Assembly (NCBI RefSeq): GCF_017696175.1
Contig: NZ_JAAORE010000003.1
Location: 310,001-374,000 of the forward strand
Source: Prochlorococcus marinus XMU1404
GTDB taxonomy: Bacteria; Cyanobacteriota; Cyanobacteriia; PCC-6307; Cyanobiaceae
Length of the DNA: 64,000 nt
Direction: 5' to 3'
The notes beneath the pieces are model-generated. The model was not told where the DNA came from, searched no databases, and saw only the letters and a list, made by a program, of their open reading frames with translations. The position numbers and the translations under genes were made by a program. Shown here piece by piece: positions 29,882-48,621 of this stretch. Every line of letters starts with the position of its first letter. Position 1 is the stretch's first letter.

Positions 29882-31075
29882 TTATTTCTCTGATAGTCTT
29901 TTAGCAACCCTATCTCCAAACTTTTCTTTTAAAATTCTTAATTTATTTATAACTTTTTTTGGATTTATATGGGCTTCTAAAACTTTTAATAATTGGTCTT
30001 CAGATACATCCACATCTAATAAGTTAGCGTTACATCCTGGGAACCAATGACTTCCATTACCAAGCAATTGATATCTAGCTTTTGCAAATCCCTCCAAGTC
30101 TAACCACTCTACTAAATTTGAGAGCCAAAGCAGAACAGGAATATTAATATTTCCTGGAGTATATTCCCAACTCGGTAAATTTCTATTCCAATTGTGATAC
30201 CAATCTAAACCTAAAGAATTAACTGATTCCTGCTTTAATTTGTTTATTATCTTTGGAATATACTTATCAGATTCTGACAACAACGAGACAGCTTCTAAAT
30301 GAAGATCAAAATCTGCCTCTTTTGCAATACCCACACTAAGAGTATGGACATTTTTATTTCTTAAGCAAAAAAGATCATTAAAAACTATAGGATGAAGTGG
30401 ACTACAAAGTTCCAACATTTTGTTTGAAGGAGTATGCAGATGTCCCCCTTTATCAGTGGGACTTATTATGAAAACACCAAGATCATACTTATTTGCCAAA
30501 TTTATAACCTTTGTATTTTCTTGATTGATGAAATACCAGTGCAAATTTACATAATCAAATAAGTTTGTTGATATGGCTTTCTCAATAAGTGAAGATTTTC
30601 CATGGGTCGAAAATCCAATAGATCCAAGTAATTTTTTTTTTTGCAAACTCCTTAAAATATCTATACAGCCTCCATCTTTAACAGTCTGATGTAAATGTTC
30701 AGCTGTATTAATGCCATGTATTGCTAGCAAATCAATTCTTTTAACTCTTAATTTATCAATACTTGTCATAACTTCTCTTTCAAAAATTTTTGGATCGCTA
30801 TTTGGAGGTATTTTTGTTTGAATAATGTTTGGGATTTTTTTAGTATTTTGAAAACCCATTCCTAATTGAACCTCAGATGTTCCATAGTATTTGGCAGTTT
30901 CTACGTGACTTAAGCCATATTTATTTGCCAGATTTAATATGTTTTCTACTTTATTTTGTTCTTCATATGATATCTCCGAAAAATCTAATTGATCCCAACT
31001 TTTTTGAAATCTCATCCCACCCAAAGATAAAATAGGAATGTTTAAATTTGTTCGACCAAATCTCCGATATTGCAT
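29882..31075 (-). CDS. aldo/keto reductase family oxidoreductase
   Basis: 397-residue protein with an N-terminal aldo/keto reductase TIM barrel (MQYRRFGRTNLNIPILSLGG). The catalytic Tyr is in VETAKYYG, the Lys in QTKIPP and the His in AIHGIN. The usual catalytic Asp (IDTA) is Glu here, which I believe is typical of this cyanobacterial subgroup. The C-terminal 100 residues (HWFPGCNANLLDVDVSEDQ) form an extra helical region without a 4Fe-4S cysteine motif. It follows a 4Fe-4S ferredoxin by 10 nt, which hints that it may be a redox partner; the substrate is unknown. Confidence 0.88.
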   Translation of the reverse strand: MQYRRFGRTNLNIPILSLGGMRFQKSWDQLDFSEISYEEQNKVENILNLANKYGLSHVETAKYYGTSEVQLGMGFQNTKKIPNIIQTKIPPNSDPKIFEREVMTSIDKLRVKRIDLLAIHGINTAEHLHQTVKDGGCIDILRSLQKKKLLGSIGFSTHGKSSLIEKAISTNLFDYVNLHWYFINQENTKVINLANKYDLGVFIISPTDKGGHLHTPSNKMLELCSPLHPIVFNDLFCLRNKNVHTLSVGIAKEADFDLHLEAVSLLSESDKYIPKIINKLKQESVNSLGLDWYHNWNRNLPSWEYTPGNINIPVLLWLSNLVEWLDLEGFAKARYQLLGNGSHWFPGCNANLLDVDVSEDQLLKVLEAHINPKKVINKLRILKEKFGDRVAKRLSEK

Positions 31076-31085
31076 CTTTTTGAAA

Positions 31086-31445
31086 TTAGTGCTTATTCAT
31101 TCTTGGTGGTTTTCCAAATGATTGAAACATGTCCCTATCTAGGCTATTCTCCAAGTCATCCAATTCTTCAAACTTGACCCAGTGAATACAATCAACAGGG
31201 CAAGTATCTATAGCTTCTTCTATAAGATCGATACTATCTCCATCTTGTCTAATAGCTCTACTTCTACCATGAAATTCATCAACTATGAAAGTGTTCGAAG
31301 CAACGTGTACACAATATTTACAACCAATACATTTTGCCTCATCAACCCATACGGCTTTCTCTGCTAATTGTCCACCTAATACAGGCTCAAAGCCTGTTAT
31401 TTCGATATTCTCTTCAAAATTATTAAATGGATCTATAGAATCCAT
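31086..31445 (-). CDS. 4Fe-4S ferredoxin, single-cluster type
   Basis: 119-residue soluble electron carrier. The ligands are in CIGCKYC (about 40-46), where the fourth ligand of the first motif is replaced, and in CPVDCIHW near residue 87, giving one [4Fe-4S] cluster. About 30 residues precede the domain (NNFEENIEITGFEPVLGGQL) and an acidic C-terminal tail follows. It lies 9 nt downstream of Ycf35 and 10 nt upstream of the aldo/keto reductase on the same strand. It differs from PsaC, which has two clusters. Confidence 0.9.
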   Translation of the reverse strand: MDSIDPFNNFEENIEITGFEPVLGGQLAEKAVWVDEAKCIGCKYCVHVASNTFIVDEFHGRSRAIRQDGDSIDLIEEAIDTCPVDCIHWVKFEELDDLENSLDRDMFQSFGKPPRMNKH

Positions 31446-31454
31446 ATTGTGCTA

Positions 31455-31847
31455 TCAGCTATCCCACTTGGTTAAAACCAACTCAATAGAACCATCATTT
31501 TTGTTTTTTTGTTCCACAATTTGGTATCCATCATCTATTGTTTTTGAAATAATTGTTTCGTAAGCATACATTTGAGTAACTTTAGAAATGAATCTTTCAA
31601 CTGGGATCTCGAATTTCCATAAATCTAAGTCAGTAACTAATTCATAAGCATTTGAATTTTTGTCCCATTTAAACCCAACTTTTGTATTACAAGGTAAATT
31701 CATGCTTATATCAACTGGTGTAAATTGGCCTCTATAGCCTTTTACTAACTTTTCTTCTTGATTAATAGGATAACCCAGATTAGTTAAAGCCTTGATTAAG
31801 GGTTCGGCTTCTTTAAGCTGGGTTTTTATAGTACTAAAATGTGACAT
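31455..31847 (-). CDS. ycf35: Ycf35-like DUF1257 protein
   Basis: 130-residue protein of the DUF1257 family, known as Ycf35 in red-algal plastids and conserved in cyanobacteria. It begins MSHFSTIKTQLKEAEPLIKAL and includes GYPI, YRGQ and KWDKNSNAYELVTDLDLW. No membrane segment or cofactor motif is visible. The function is unknown. It overlaps DUF2997 by 14 nt and is followed by a ferredoxin, a linkage suggesting a common pathway. Confidence 0.85.
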   Translation of the reverse strand: MSHFSTIKTQLKEAEPLIKALTNLGYPINQEEKLVKGYRGQFTPVDISMNLPCNTKVGFKWDKNSNAYELVTDLDLWKFEIPVERFISKVTQMYAYETIISKTIDDGYQIVEQKNKNDGSIELVLTKWDS

Positions 31848-32049
31848 TAGATTCGTTGTTTTGTTGGTTTAAGTTTTCATTTTGATTAGAGATGAAAGCA
31901 TCAGATGTTTTATTCTTAACTATTACTTTACCGAGAGCATCTTCGAGATTTTTAGTAACTTCATTGCATGAATTACCAGTAAATCCCTCAACAGTCTCTT
32001 CAACTCTTCCATCTTGATGAATTTTGAATCTCAATGTTTTTTGAGGCAT
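31834..32049 (-). CDS. DUF2997 protein
   Basis: 71-residue protein with the DUF2997 core (TLRFKIHQDGRVEETVEGFTGNSC, then LEDALGKV) and a low-complexity Asn/Gln tail. I take the ATG at 32049 (MPQKTLRF); a TTG three codons earlier (32058) is in frame but overlaps the upstream palindrome. It overlaps ycf35 by 14-16 nt and is first in the four-gene redox cluster. The function is unknown. Confidence 0.75.
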   Translation of the reverse strand: MPQKTLRFKIHQDGRVEETVEGFTGNSCNEVTKNLEDALGKVIVKNKTSDAFISNQNENLNQQNNESNVTF

Positions 32050-32056
32050 TAAATTC

Positions 32057-32071
32057 AAGTACTGAGTACTT
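32057..32071 (-). promoter_or_regulatory. perfect palindrome at the promoter of the DUF2997-ycf35-ferredoxin-AKR cluster
   Basis: AAGTACT-G-AGTACTT is a perfect 7-nt inverted repeat around one base. On the reverse strand it lies 7 nt upstream of the DUF2997 ATG and just downstream of -10-like TATAAA (32076-32081) or TATTCT (32083-32088). This is where an operator or a 5' mRNA hairpin would sit. It does not match the NtcA or Fur consensus as I know them. Confidence 0.42.
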
Positions 32072-32198
32072 TTACTTTATATAGAATAACGAAAATATTT
32101 TGTTTCAGTTGGTACAAGTTAATTAATTTTAATTTTTATATTGAATATCTGATAAATTAATTATCTCGGTTGTGAGAGATTTAAGAAAATTAAAAAAT

Positions 32199-32966
32199 TT
32201 AGTTATAAAAACCTTGCATCCCCATTGAATCCAAAGCTGTTTTTGCTTCTTCCATAACCGAAGGTTCTTTATCAAAAAGGGCTATCTTAGTACATTCATC
32301 AACAAAACTTTCTTGAAATGTATTGTTTAATTTTTCGTACAACCTACATAATGACCAAATGCAATTACTTCTAACACCTGATTCATTATCTATCCTTAAA
32401 CTTATTAAAAGCTGTTCTGCAGCTAATTGAGCGTTTTCATAAGAAACATTTCCAATTTCAGCTAAAGAACTTGACGACCATAACCTTACTGCAGCAACAT
32501 CATTCTTCAATGCATTTATTAGCGGCTTTAAAACAATTTGATTATCATAATTAGCCAAACTCCATGCAGTCGCTCTTCTAACATAAGCGTTGTCGTCAGT
32601 CTCTAAAAGACTGACAAGTTTCTGGACTGCGCTAGGGAATGGATTACGACCTAAAGCGTATACCGCGCTCATTCTCTCTACAGGACAAGGTTGATCAAGT
32701 AAAGGTAACAAAAAAGTAAAAGATCTTTGATCTCTATATTCACAAAATATTCTTAAGCCCTGTATTCTTTCTTCTCTATTACCTCTTAGCATTTTCAAAG
32801 CTTCATTACACTCTTGAGCGATATTTAAACCTTTTGAAAAAGAATCTTCATCAATCTGCTCTAATGGATCTACTTCAATTTCTAAAGCCAATTCTTGGGC
32901 TAAAATATCCGGATCAACAGCGATTTCAGCTAAGCCTTCTTTATTAGGATCTTTATTTTTTGTCAT
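32199..32966 (-). CDS. HEAT-repeat (PBS-lyase-like) protein
   Basis: 255-residue alpha-solenoid protein. Repeated helix pairs are visible from about residue 85 to 230 (VERMSAVYALGRNP, YVRRATAWSLANYD, AVRLWSSSSLAEIG, GVRSNCIWSLCRLY), each with the Arg/Ala-x-x-Ala pattern of HEAT/EZ repeats. It has an acidic N-terminus. Such proteins are protein-binding scaffolds, and in cyanobacteria some are bilin lyase subunits, but no partner subunit is nearby. The start is taken as ATG at 32966; a TTG two codons earlier is possible. Confidence 0.82.
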   Translation of the reverse strand: MTKNKDPNKEGLAEIAVDPDILAQELALEIEVDPLEQIDEDSFSKGLNIAQECNEALKMLRGNREERIQGLRIFCEYRDQRSFTFLLPLLDQPCPVERMSAVYALGRNPFPSAVQKLVSLLETDDNAYVRRATAWSLANYDNQIVLKPLINALKNDVAAVRLWSSSSLAEIGNVSYENAQLAAEQLLISLRIDNESGVRSNCIWSLCRLYEKLNNTFQESFVDECTKIALFDKEPSVMEEAKTALDSMGMQGFYN

Positions 32967-32984
32967 TTTCAAAAACTAAAAATA

Positions 32985-33131
32985 TTAATTAAGTGGAGCA
33001 GGTGACATCATATCTCCGGGTAACCAAATTCTTGCGCTAACAGCAAAGAAGGCAATCCCAAAAAGTGAGACGATAGCAAAAGGTAAGATTTTTGTCTTAA
33101 TAAATCCCAAAGAGTCAAAATTAATTATCAC
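32985..33131 (-). CDS. small single-span membrane protein, about 48 aa
   Basis: An open frame from GTG at 33131 to TAA at 32985 encodes IINFDSLGFIKTKILPFAIV..., one clear hydrophobic helix (about residues 14-34, LPFAIVSLFGIAFFAVSA) and the tail RIWLPGDMMSPAPLN. The composition and the WLPGD..PAP ending look like those of small thylakoid peptides, but I cannot match it to a named photosystem subunit. It sits between the HEAT-repeat gene and rlmN on the same strand. The start is uncertain. Confidence 0.62.
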   Translation of the reverse strand: MIINFDSLGFIKTKILPFAIVSLFGIAFFAVSARIWLPGDMMSPAPLN

Positions 33132-33169
33132 AATAATAACGTGTTTAAGAGACTTTTTAAAAATAATTC

Positions 33170-34228
<1,059 letters not shown>

Positions 34229-34251
34229 TTATCTAAAGTTCGAAACTATTT

Positions 34252-34407
<156 letters not shown>

Positions 34408-34457
34408 TTACAACTTAAAAATCTATTCTAGTCCCTAAAAATTATAATAGAAAATAT

Positions 34458-38582
<4,125 letters not shown>

Positions 38583-38589
38583 TTAAAGA

Positions 38590-40509
<1,920 letters not shown>

Positions 40510-40530
40510 TTAGAAGTTTTAATTGAATAT

Positions 40531-43500
40531 TTAATCTTCCTCATATTCCGAGGTTCCCAGAGATTCGTAAGTCGGCCTCGATGGAGTATTTCTTCGGGGA
40601 TTTATATCTTGCATTAAATCTACCTCTTTTCCTTCATCTGTATAAACACCAATATCTAATCCTAGAGATTGTAATTCTCTCATAAGTACTTTAAAGGACT
40701 CAGGAGTACCAGGCCTAGGGATTGGCTTACCTTTAACAATTGCATTAAGAGCTTCATTTCTTCCTTGCATATCATCAGATTTAACTGTTAATAATTCTTG
40801 AAGAGTATATGCTGCTCCATATGCTTCAAGAGCCCATACTTCCATTTCTCCAAGCCTTTGCCCACCTTGCTGTGCTTTTCCACCCAATGGCTGCTGTGTG
40901 ACCAAAGAGTAGGGACCAGTAGATCTTGCATGAATTTTGTCATCTACCAAATGTACTAACTTGAGGAAGTGAGAGTATCCAACCGCAACTGGCTGATCAA
41001 ATGGTTCACCTGTTCTGCCATCTTTGAGTAATAATTTCCCAGGATCATCAGGATTATAAACCCATGCTTTACCGGGCTGTTTTGAGGCCTCTTCTAGGAA
41101 TGCTTGTACTGTCTGGTGTGACTTTTCAGCACCATACATTTCATCAAATGGGACAACTTTAACCCTGCAATTTAAATTGGAGGCTGCCCAGCCCATCAAT
41201 AATTCAAAGACTTGTCCTACATTCATCCTACTTGGGACTCCTAGGGGATTAAGAACTATATCTACAGGGGTTCCATCAGGCAAATAAGGCATATCTTCTC
41301 TAGGTAAGATCCTGCTAATAATGCCTTTATTACCATGCCTTCCAGCCATTTTGTCACCAACTTGGATTTTCCTTCTCTGGGCTACATAAACTCTAACAAC
41401 CATATTGGCCCCGGGAGGTAATTCATCACCTTGTTCTCTGGTATATATTCGAACATCCAATACTCGCCCCTTTTCAGTCTTTGGAACCCTTAGGGAGTTA
41501 TCTCTAACATCTCTAGCCTTTTCTCCGAAAATTGCTCTCAAAAGTTTTTCCTCAGGTGGTTGATCTGATTCACCTTTTGGAGTAACTTTTCCTACAAGAA
41601 TATCTCCACTCTCGACAAAGGCACCTATCCTAATTATTCCCATTTCATCGAGATTATTCAAGCTTTCTTCGGAGATATTAGGAATCTCTCTTGTGATTTC
41701 TTCAGGCCCTAACTTTGTTTGTCTTGCCTCAATTTCATATTTTTCAATATGTACCGATGTATATAAATCATCAGTTACCATCCTTTCACTTACAAGAATT
41801 GCATCTTCGTAGTTGTAGCCCTCCCATGGCATATAAGCGATTAAAACATTCTGACCTAATGCTATTTCCCCTCCTTCACATGCCGATCCATCTGCTAATA
41901 CTTGTCCAGAGATAACTTGATCTCCAATTTGTACTATAGGTCTTTGGTTTAAGCAGGTATCCTGATTTGATCTTTGATATTTTTGAAGATAATGAAAATG
42001 TTCATTACCTTCAGTATCTTTAACAACGATCTCATTAGCATCTACATATGAAACGATTCCATTAACTTTGGTGATAGGAACCATCCCCGAATCTCTAGCA
42101 ACTTGAGATTCTAAACCAGTCCCAACCAAAGGACGTTCTGGCCTAAGTAATGGAACAGCTTGTCGTTGCATATTTGATCCCATCAACGCTCTATTTGCAT
42201 CATCATGTTCCAAAAAAGGAATGAGTGAAGTAGCGACTGAAATTACTTGAACGGGGGAGAGCTGAACATAATCGACTTGATGAGGAGGTACTTTTTCAAA
42301 ATCTTGCCTGTATCTAACAGGTATTAAATTTGCAAGTATATTTCCATCCTTGTCAGTTGCAACATCTCCTGGAGCTACTCTGCACTCGTCTTCAAGATCA
42401 GCAGAAAGGTAAACAGGATTGCCTTCTTTATTAACCCTACCATTATTAACTTCCCAAAAAGGTGTTTCAATAAAACCATACTCGTTAACTCTTGCGTGTG
42501 TAGCAAGAGAGTTTATAAGTCCTGCATTAGGACCCTCGGGTGTCTCAATGGGACATAATCGTCCATAATGTGATGGATGAATATCTCTTACTGCAAACCC
42601 TGCTCTTTCTCGTGTTAAGCCTCCAGGACCAAGGGCAGAGATTCTTCTCTTATGCGTTAATTCAGCCAGAGGATTAGTTTGATCCATAAATTGACTTAAT
42701 TGACTTGATCCAAAAAACTCCTTTATAGCAGCCACCAAAGGTTTAGGATTAACTAGTTGAGCAGGAGTAAGAGAATCAGTTTCTCCAACGGTCATCCTTT
42801 CTTTAATAATTCTTTCTAGACGGTTAAGCCCGACCCTTACTTGATTTTGAAGAAGTTCTCCTACAGATCTCACCCTTCGATTACCAAGGTGATCAATATC
42901 ATCTAAACTCGCGCCGCCAATATCCAATTCAAGGTTTATTAAATAATCAATAGTAGAAAGAACATCTTCATGTGTAAGTGTTCTAACTTCATCCGGTACA
43001 GTAAGTCTCAACTTTTTATTTATTTTATATCTACCAACTCGGCCTAAATCATATCTTTTGGGATCAAAAAATCTACTATGTAATAGTTGTTGTCCTCCAG
43101 AAACAGAGGGAGGTTCACCCGGGCGAAGTTTCTTGTAGAGCTCAAGTAAAGCCTGATCTTCTGAATTTATCCCTTCATCATTCGCTGAGTCAATTGAACT
43201 CTGATAAAACTCAGGATGCCTAAGTTTATCAACCACATCATTATCAGAGAGTCCCATTGCTCTCATGAGAACATGTGCATTAATTTTTCTAGTTTTATCA
43301 ACTCTTACATAGAGTAAATTATTTTTATCAGTCTCGAATTTTAACCATGCACCTCTATTTGGGATAACACTCGCGTTGTAAGTTCTTCGACCATTCTTGT
43401 CCTGTTCATCTTTGAAATATACTCCTGGACTACGAACAATCTGATTAACAATTACTCTTTCAGCTCCATTAATAATGAAAGTTCCTCTCTCAGTCATTAA

Positions 43501-43824
43501 CGGTAATTCTCCAATAAATACTTCTTGTTCTTTAATTTCCCCTGTCTCTTTATTAATTAATCTGCAAGTCACATACATTTGTGAGGCGAATGTTGCATCT
43601 CTTCTTTTTGCCTCTTCAACGTCGTGCCTAGGTCTTTTCAACCTATAATCTTCACCAATAAAATGTAATTCCAATTTACCTGTGTAATCAGAAATTGGAG
43701 AAAAGTTTTGTAATTCCTCTATTAAACCCTTTTCCAAAAACCATTTAAAGCTTGCTCTTTGTACTTCAACCAAATCTGGTAGATAAGTAGCTGTTTTTGC
43801 TACTTGTAAAGCGCTACTGCTCAT
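40531..43824 (-). CDS. rpoB: RNA polymerase beta subunit
   Basis: 1097-residue core subunit, short as usual for cyanobacteria. Rifampicin-region block [62 protein letters not shown]-like segment (here [18 protein letters not shown]) and [12 protein letters not shown] are all intact. It is first in the rpoB-rpoC1-rpoC2 operon. The 236-nt gap upstream (43825-44060) is AT-rich and should contain the operon promoter; I see no gene in it. Confidence 0.98.
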   Translation of the reverse strand: MSSSALQVAKTATYLPDLVEVQRASFKWFLEKGLIEELQNFSPISDYTGKLELHFIGEDYRLKRPRHDVEEAKRRDATFASQMYVTCRLINKETGEIKEQEVFIGELPLMTERGTFIINGAERVIVNQIVRSPGVYFKDEQDKNGRRTYNASVIPNRGAWLKFETDKNNLLYVRVDKTRKINAHVLMRAMGLSDNDVVDKLRHPEFYQSSIDSANDEGINSEDQALLELYKKLRPGEPPSVSGGQQLLHSRFFDPKRYDLGRVGRYKINKKLRLTVPDEVRTLTHEDVLSTIDYLINLELDIGGASLDDIDHLGNRRVRSVGELLQNQVRVGLNRLERIIKERMTVGETDSLTPAQLVNPKPLVAAIKEFFGSSQLSQFMDQTNPLAELTHKRRISALGPGGLTRERAGFAVRDIHPSHYGRLCPIETPEGPNAGLINSLATHARVNEYGFIETPFWEVNNGRVNKEGNPVYLSADLEDECRVAPGDVATDKDGNILANLIPVRYRQDFEKVPPHQVDYVQLSPVQVISVATSLIPFLEHDDANRALMGSNMQRQAVPLLRPERPLVGTGLESQVARDSGMVPITKVNGIVSYVDANEIVVKDTEGNEHFHYLQKYQRSNQDTCLNQRPIVQIGDQVISGQVLADGSACEGGEIALGQNVLIAYMPWEGYNYEDAILVSERMVTDDLYTSVHIEKYEIEARQTKLGPEEITREIPNISEESLNNLDEMGIIRIGAFVESGDILVGKVTPKGESDQPPEEKLLRAIFGEKARDVRDNSLRVPKTEKGRVLDVRIYTREQGDELPPGANMVVRVYVAQRRKIQVGDKMAGRHGNKGIISRILPREDMPYLPDGTPVDIVLNPLGVPSRMNVGQVFELLMGWAASNLNCRVKVVPFDEMYGAEKSHQTVQAFLEEASKQPGKAWVYNPDDPGKLLLKDGRTGEPFDQPVAVGYSHFLKLVHLVDDKIHARSTGPYSLVTQQPLGGKAQQGGQRLGEMEVWALEAYGAAYTLQELLTVKSDDMQGRNEALNAIVKGKPIPRPGTPESFKVLMRELQSLGLDIGVYTDEGKEVDLMQDINPRRNTPSRPTYESLGTSEYEED

Positions 43825-44060
43825 CCAAGAAAACCTGAGATTATGTAAGATTTACTATTTACTTTAAATTTACTCAATATTTAGTTGTTTAACTCTTCTT
43901 TTTAGTTAAAACCAAACATAAATCTCGATTTCAACAATAAATCAATCTAACAAAAACTAAAAAAAAGTTAGCTTAATAGTTTATAAGATCATTAAATAAG
44001 CAGTTAAAACTAAAAATTAAGAAAAATTTCCAGTAATTACTAATACTAGCAGCTTCCGTG

Positions 44061-44855
44061 TCAACTTAACAAGTCAAATTTAAATAAATCTTCAGCATTC
44101 TTGGATGACTCTTTCGCAATTGTCATGAGATCTGTAGATCTTAAATTTGCCATAAAATTTGCAACATTTTCAACGAATGCAGGTTCATTTCTTTTACCTC
44201 TATGTGGAACAGGAGCCAAAAAGGGTGCATCAGTTTCAATTAAATATTTATCATTTGGGACTATTTTTGCACAATCATGTATTTCATGTGCTTTAGGAAA
44301 AGTTACTATTCCACTAAAACTGATATAAAATCCAAGATCCAAGAATTGCATCATTTCTTTTGGAGTTCCTGTCCAACAATGAAGTACACCTTTAGGACAT
44401 CTTCCTTCTTTAGTGAGCTTATTACATATCTCGATCATTTGATTTGCAGCATCTCTGCAATGGATAATCACAGGCAAGTCAAGTTCATATGCAAGGTCCA
44501 TTTGAGGAATAAGAGCATCAATTTGTTGGTTTTTATTTTCATTTTTAAAAAAATCTAGGCCCAATTCCCCAATAGCTACAACTCTTCTATCTTCTTGAGC
44601 TGATATTTTTAAAAGAGATTTGGAACTTAGTTCCCATTTTTTTGCTTCAAGCGGATGCAAACCTACTGAATAGTAAATTTCATTAAATTCATGGGCTATT
44701 TTTTTTAATTTAGGAATTTCTGTTAATTCACAACAAGCATGTACTAATTTTTTTACACCTTTGGATCGCAATCTAAGAACAACATCCTCGAGATCTTTCT
44801 CAAAATTTTCGAATATCAAATGACAGTGGGAGTCTATGAGTTCAATATCGCTCAT
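44061..44855 (-). CDS. tatD: TatD-family metal-dependent DNase
   Basis: 264-residue TIM-barrel hydrolase (3'-5' DNase/RNase). Metal ligands are in IDSHCH (about 7-12), the GELGLDFF segment (E), PVIIHCRDA, VLHCWTG and the final Asp of LIETDAPFL. Length and motif order are typical. It is 18 nt downstream of rpsT on the same strand. Confidence 0.92.
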   Translation of the reverse strand: MSDIELIDSHCHLIFENFEKDLEDVVLRLRSKGVKKLVHACCELTEIPKLKKIAHEFNEIYYSVGLHPLEAKKWELSSKSLLKISAQEDRRVVAIGELGLDFFKNENKNQQIDALIPQMDLAYELDLPVIIHCRDAANQMIEICNKLTKEGRCPKGVLHCWTGTPKEMMQFLDLGFYISFSGIVTFPKAHEIHDCAKIVPNDKYLIETDAPFLAPVPHRGKRNEPAFVENVANFMANLRSTDLMTIAKESSKNAEDLFKFDLLS

Positions 44856-44873
44856 AAATTATGACCTAAAGTT

Positions 44874-45167
44874 TTACTTTGCTGTAAGAGTAGTTTTTAC
44901 AAAATTGTTGATTTTTGTTTTTTTGTTGGCTCCGTTATTCTTATGGAGAACATTCTTTTTAACTGCTTTATCAATTAAACTAAAAGTTTTATTAAGACTG
45001 TTTTGCACTAGATTCTTATCATCATCATTAGGCTCTTTTTTATATTTCTCGCAATTCTCTTTAGTTTTTTTAGTCAAAGTTCTTACAGTAGATTTATATG
45101 ACTTGTTAATTAAACGATTTCTCTCTGCAATTTCTATTCTCTTTTTAGCTGATTTGTTATTGGCCAC
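44874..45167 (-). CDS. rpsT: 30S ribosomal protein S20
   Basis: 97-residue, very basic protein that binds 16S rRNA near the body of the small subunit. It begins ANNKSAKKRIEIAERNRLINKSYKSTV (start GTG at 45167) and has the helical KNVLHKNNGANKKTKINNFV end. Its length is normal for cyanobacteria. tatD follows closely. Confidence 0.95.
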   Translation of the reverse strand: MANNKSAKKRIEIAERNRLINKSYKSTVRTLTKKTKENCEKYKKEPNDDDKNLVQNSLNKTFSLIDKAVKKNVLHKNNGANKKTKINNFVKTTLTAK

Positions 45168-45228
45168 AGAGGGTAAATAAATATATGATCTTCATCATAA
45201 CAAATAGATCGACTTCTAATCAATCATA

Positions 45229-45234
45229 TATAAT
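45229..45234 (+). promoter_or_regulatory. consensus -10 box (TATAAT) upstream of hisD
   Basis: TATAAT lies 53 nt upstream of the hisD ATG, in the 120-nt divergent gap with rpsT. It is a perfect sigma-70-type -10. No strong -35 is seen. Confidence 0.48.
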
Positions 45235-45287
45235 TTGTAAAGGAATAAACTTGGGTTTTAGGCCTTTCAATTTGAAAATTTAAGAAT

Positions 45288-46574
45288 ATGAGGATTATTA
45301 ATAATAAAAAAGAAGCTATCCAAGAATTGAAAAGGATTTCTTCTCGAACTAATTCAGAAAACAATAACAAGATTAATTCAATTGTCGAAAAAATTCTTGA
45401 GGAAGTAAAAAATTATGGAGATATAGCAGTGGAAAAATATACTAACAAATTTGATGGTTTCAATCCTGACCCTATGCAAATTAGTGCGGATGAATTAAAG
45501 GATGCATGGAATGCAATGGATAGCAATTTAAAACGCTCACTTGAAATAGCTTATAAAAGAATTAGAAAATTCCATGAAAAAGAAATTCCACCATCCTTCA
45601 CTATAAAAGGCGAACATGGTGATGTAGTTCAAAGAAGATGGAGACCGGTTAAAAATGCAGGTATTTATATCCCTGGAGGTAGAGCTTCTTATCCAAGTAC
45701 TGTATTAATGAATGCAATACCTGCAAAAGTAGCGGGAGTAGAAGAGATCATAATGGTTTCTCCTGGAAATTCAGAAGGAAAAATAAACAAAACTGTTTTA
45801 GCTGCAGCGCACTTATCAGGGATAAATAAAGTTTTTAGAATTGGTGGAGCTCAAGCAATTGGGGCTTTAGCATTTGGCACAAACCAAATCAATAAAGTTG
45901 ATGTAATTACAGGTCCGGGAAATATCTATGTAACTACTGCTAAAAAACTAATTTATGGCGCTACAGGAATTGATTCTTTAGCTGGTCCAAGCGAGATATT
46001 GATTATTGCAGATGAGACGGCTCAAAGCACCTACATAGCATCTGATCTACTAGCTCAGGCAGAACATGATCCTTTGGCTTCTTCAATACTTCTAACTACA
46101 TCAAAGAACCAGGCAAAAGAAGTTTTAGAGGAAGTTTATAGAATAATAGATGATCATCCAAGAAAAGAAATTTGCATGCAATCTATAAAGAATTGGGGGT
46201 TAATAGTTATTTGCGAGAATTATGAATCATGTATTGAATTAAGCAATAACTTCGCTCCAGAACACTTAGAAATATTAGCTTTAGATTCAAAAAAGATTCT
46301 TGAAGGCATAGAGAATGCTGGGGCAATATTTTTAGGTAAATGGACCCCAGAAGCTGTGGGAGATTATTTGGCGGGACCAAATCATACTTTACCTACATCA
46401 GGAAATTCTAGATTTAGTGGGTCTCTGGGAGTTGAAACTTTTATGAAAAATACTTCAATAATTGAATTTAATGAAAATAGTTTAAAAGTTAATAGTCTTG
46501 ATATTATCAATCTTGCTAAAAGTGAAGGCTTACATAGTCATGCCAATTCAGTACAAATAAGATTTGAAGATTAA
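45288..46574 (+). CDS. hisD: histidinol dehydrogenase
   Basis: 428-residue NAD- and Zn-dependent enzyme that oxidises L-histidinol to L-histidine, the last two steps of the pathway. Family blocks are [50 protein letters not shown] and the ligand-containing [15 protein letters not shown]. No other his gene is adjacent. Its stop shares the palindromic TTAA at 46571-46574 with rpiA. Confidence 0.95.
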   Translation: MRIINNKKEAIQELKRISSRTNSENNNKINSIVEKILEEVKNYGDIAVEKYTNKFDGFNPDPMQISADELKDAWNAMDSNLKRSLEIAYKRIRKFHEKEIPPSFTIKGEHGDVVQRRWRPVKNAGIYIPGGRASYPSTVLMNAIPAKVAGVEEIIMVSPGNSEGKINKTVLAAAHLSGINKVFRIGGAQAIGALAFGTNQINKVDVITGPGNIYVTTAKKLIYGATGIDSLAGPSEILIIADETAQSTYIASDLLAQAEHDPLASSILLTTSKNQAKEVLEEVYRIIDDHPRKEICMQSIKNWGLIVICENYESCIELSNNFAPEHLEILALDSKKILEGIENAGAIFLGKWTPEAVGDYLAGPNHTLPTSGNSRFSGSLGVETFMKNTSIIEFNENSLKVNSLDIINLAKSEGLHSHANSVQIRFED

Positions 46575-47284
46575 CCAACTTTTGAAAGTGAGTAAACAAC
46601 TGGATTATTGTTTTCAATCTTGCCAACCAATACTTTGTCTGTAAGATCAACGAATAATCCATTTTCTAATACTCCAGGAATATTATTAATACTCATTTCA
46701 ATATCTTTTGGGTTTTTAATCCCATCATTAAACAATACATCAATGATTAGATTGCCCTGATCAGTAACAACTGGACCAGCTTTTTTATTAGCCATTCTTA
46801 AGGTAGAAGTGCCATTCATCTCTAAAATTACATCCTGAACTTGCTTCCATGCATTTGGGAGAACCTCTACAGGTAAAGGAAAAGATTGATTTAAGTTTTT
46901 TACGAGTTTAGTTTCATCAACAACAATCAACAATTGATTGGCTTTAGATGCTACTAACTTTTCTCTGACATGGCATGCTCCTCCACCTTTTATTAATTGA
47001 AAACTTGGATCAACTTCATCTGCACCATCAATCGCTAAATCTATTTCAGAAACAGAAGCTAAATCAATAAGCGGTATATCTAGTTCGAGCGCTAAAACTT
47101 CAGATTGAAAAGAAGTTGGAACGCCTTTTATATTTTTTAGTTTTCCAGATCTTATTTCATCAGCAAGGCTTTTTATCATAAGCGCAGCTGTAGATCCGGA
47201 TCCTAATCCGAGAGTCATGTCACTCTTTACTTCCCTAATTGCTGCATCAGCAACTATTTGCTTCATTTGAGTTTGTGAATCCAA
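46571..47284 (-). CDS. rpiA: ribose-5-phosphate isomerase A
   Basis: 237-residue enzyme interconverting ribulose-5-P and ribose-5-P in the Calvin and pentose-phosphate pathways. Recognised by [16 protein letters not shown] (phosphate loop), [12 protein letters not shown] (catalytic Asp) and [14 protein letters not shown]. The start is TTG at 47284 or ATG six codons later; I keep the longer form because MDSQTQM precedes the core at the usual distance. Convergent with hisD, sharing TTAA. Confidence 0.93.
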   Translation of the reverse strand: MDSQTQMKQIVADAAIREVKSDMTLGLGSGSTAALMIKSLADEIRSGKLKNIKGVPTSFQSEVLALELDIPLIDLASVSEIDLAIDGADEVDPSFQLIKGGGACHVREKLVASKANQLLIVVDETKLVKNLNQSFPLPVEVLPNAWKQVQDVILEMNGTSTLRMANKKAGPVVTDQGNLIIDVLFNDGIKNPKDIEMSINNIPGVLENGLFVDLTDKVLVGKIENNNPVVYSLSKVG

Positions 47285-47329
47285 AATTTTGTTTCTTAGT
47301 TTATAGATTATTAAATTTCAATGGATGAC

Positions 47330-48460
<1,131 letters not shown>

Positions 48461-48621
48461 TTATTTACTAATTCTGTGAATTGATTAAATCAATCTAATT
48501 GAAGAAATAAATTATTGTTGTTTTTTTGTTTACATCCAGAAAATACAAATTTCTGAATTTTTACAGAAAAAATTTCTTTATTATGTGAAAATTATTTTAC
48601 ATACATTTAAGCTAAATAGGT

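Noticed and set aside
30870-30905. Aldo/keto reductase lacking the catalytic Asp (Glu in VETA) as an inactive enzyme
   Set aside because: Glu at this place appears typical of this cyanobacterial subgroup, and Tyr, Lys and His are present.
43825-44060. Possible RNA gene in the gap upstream of rpoB
   Set aside because: The segment is AT-rich without a stable GC-containing stem or conserved motif; it is best read as the operon promoter region.
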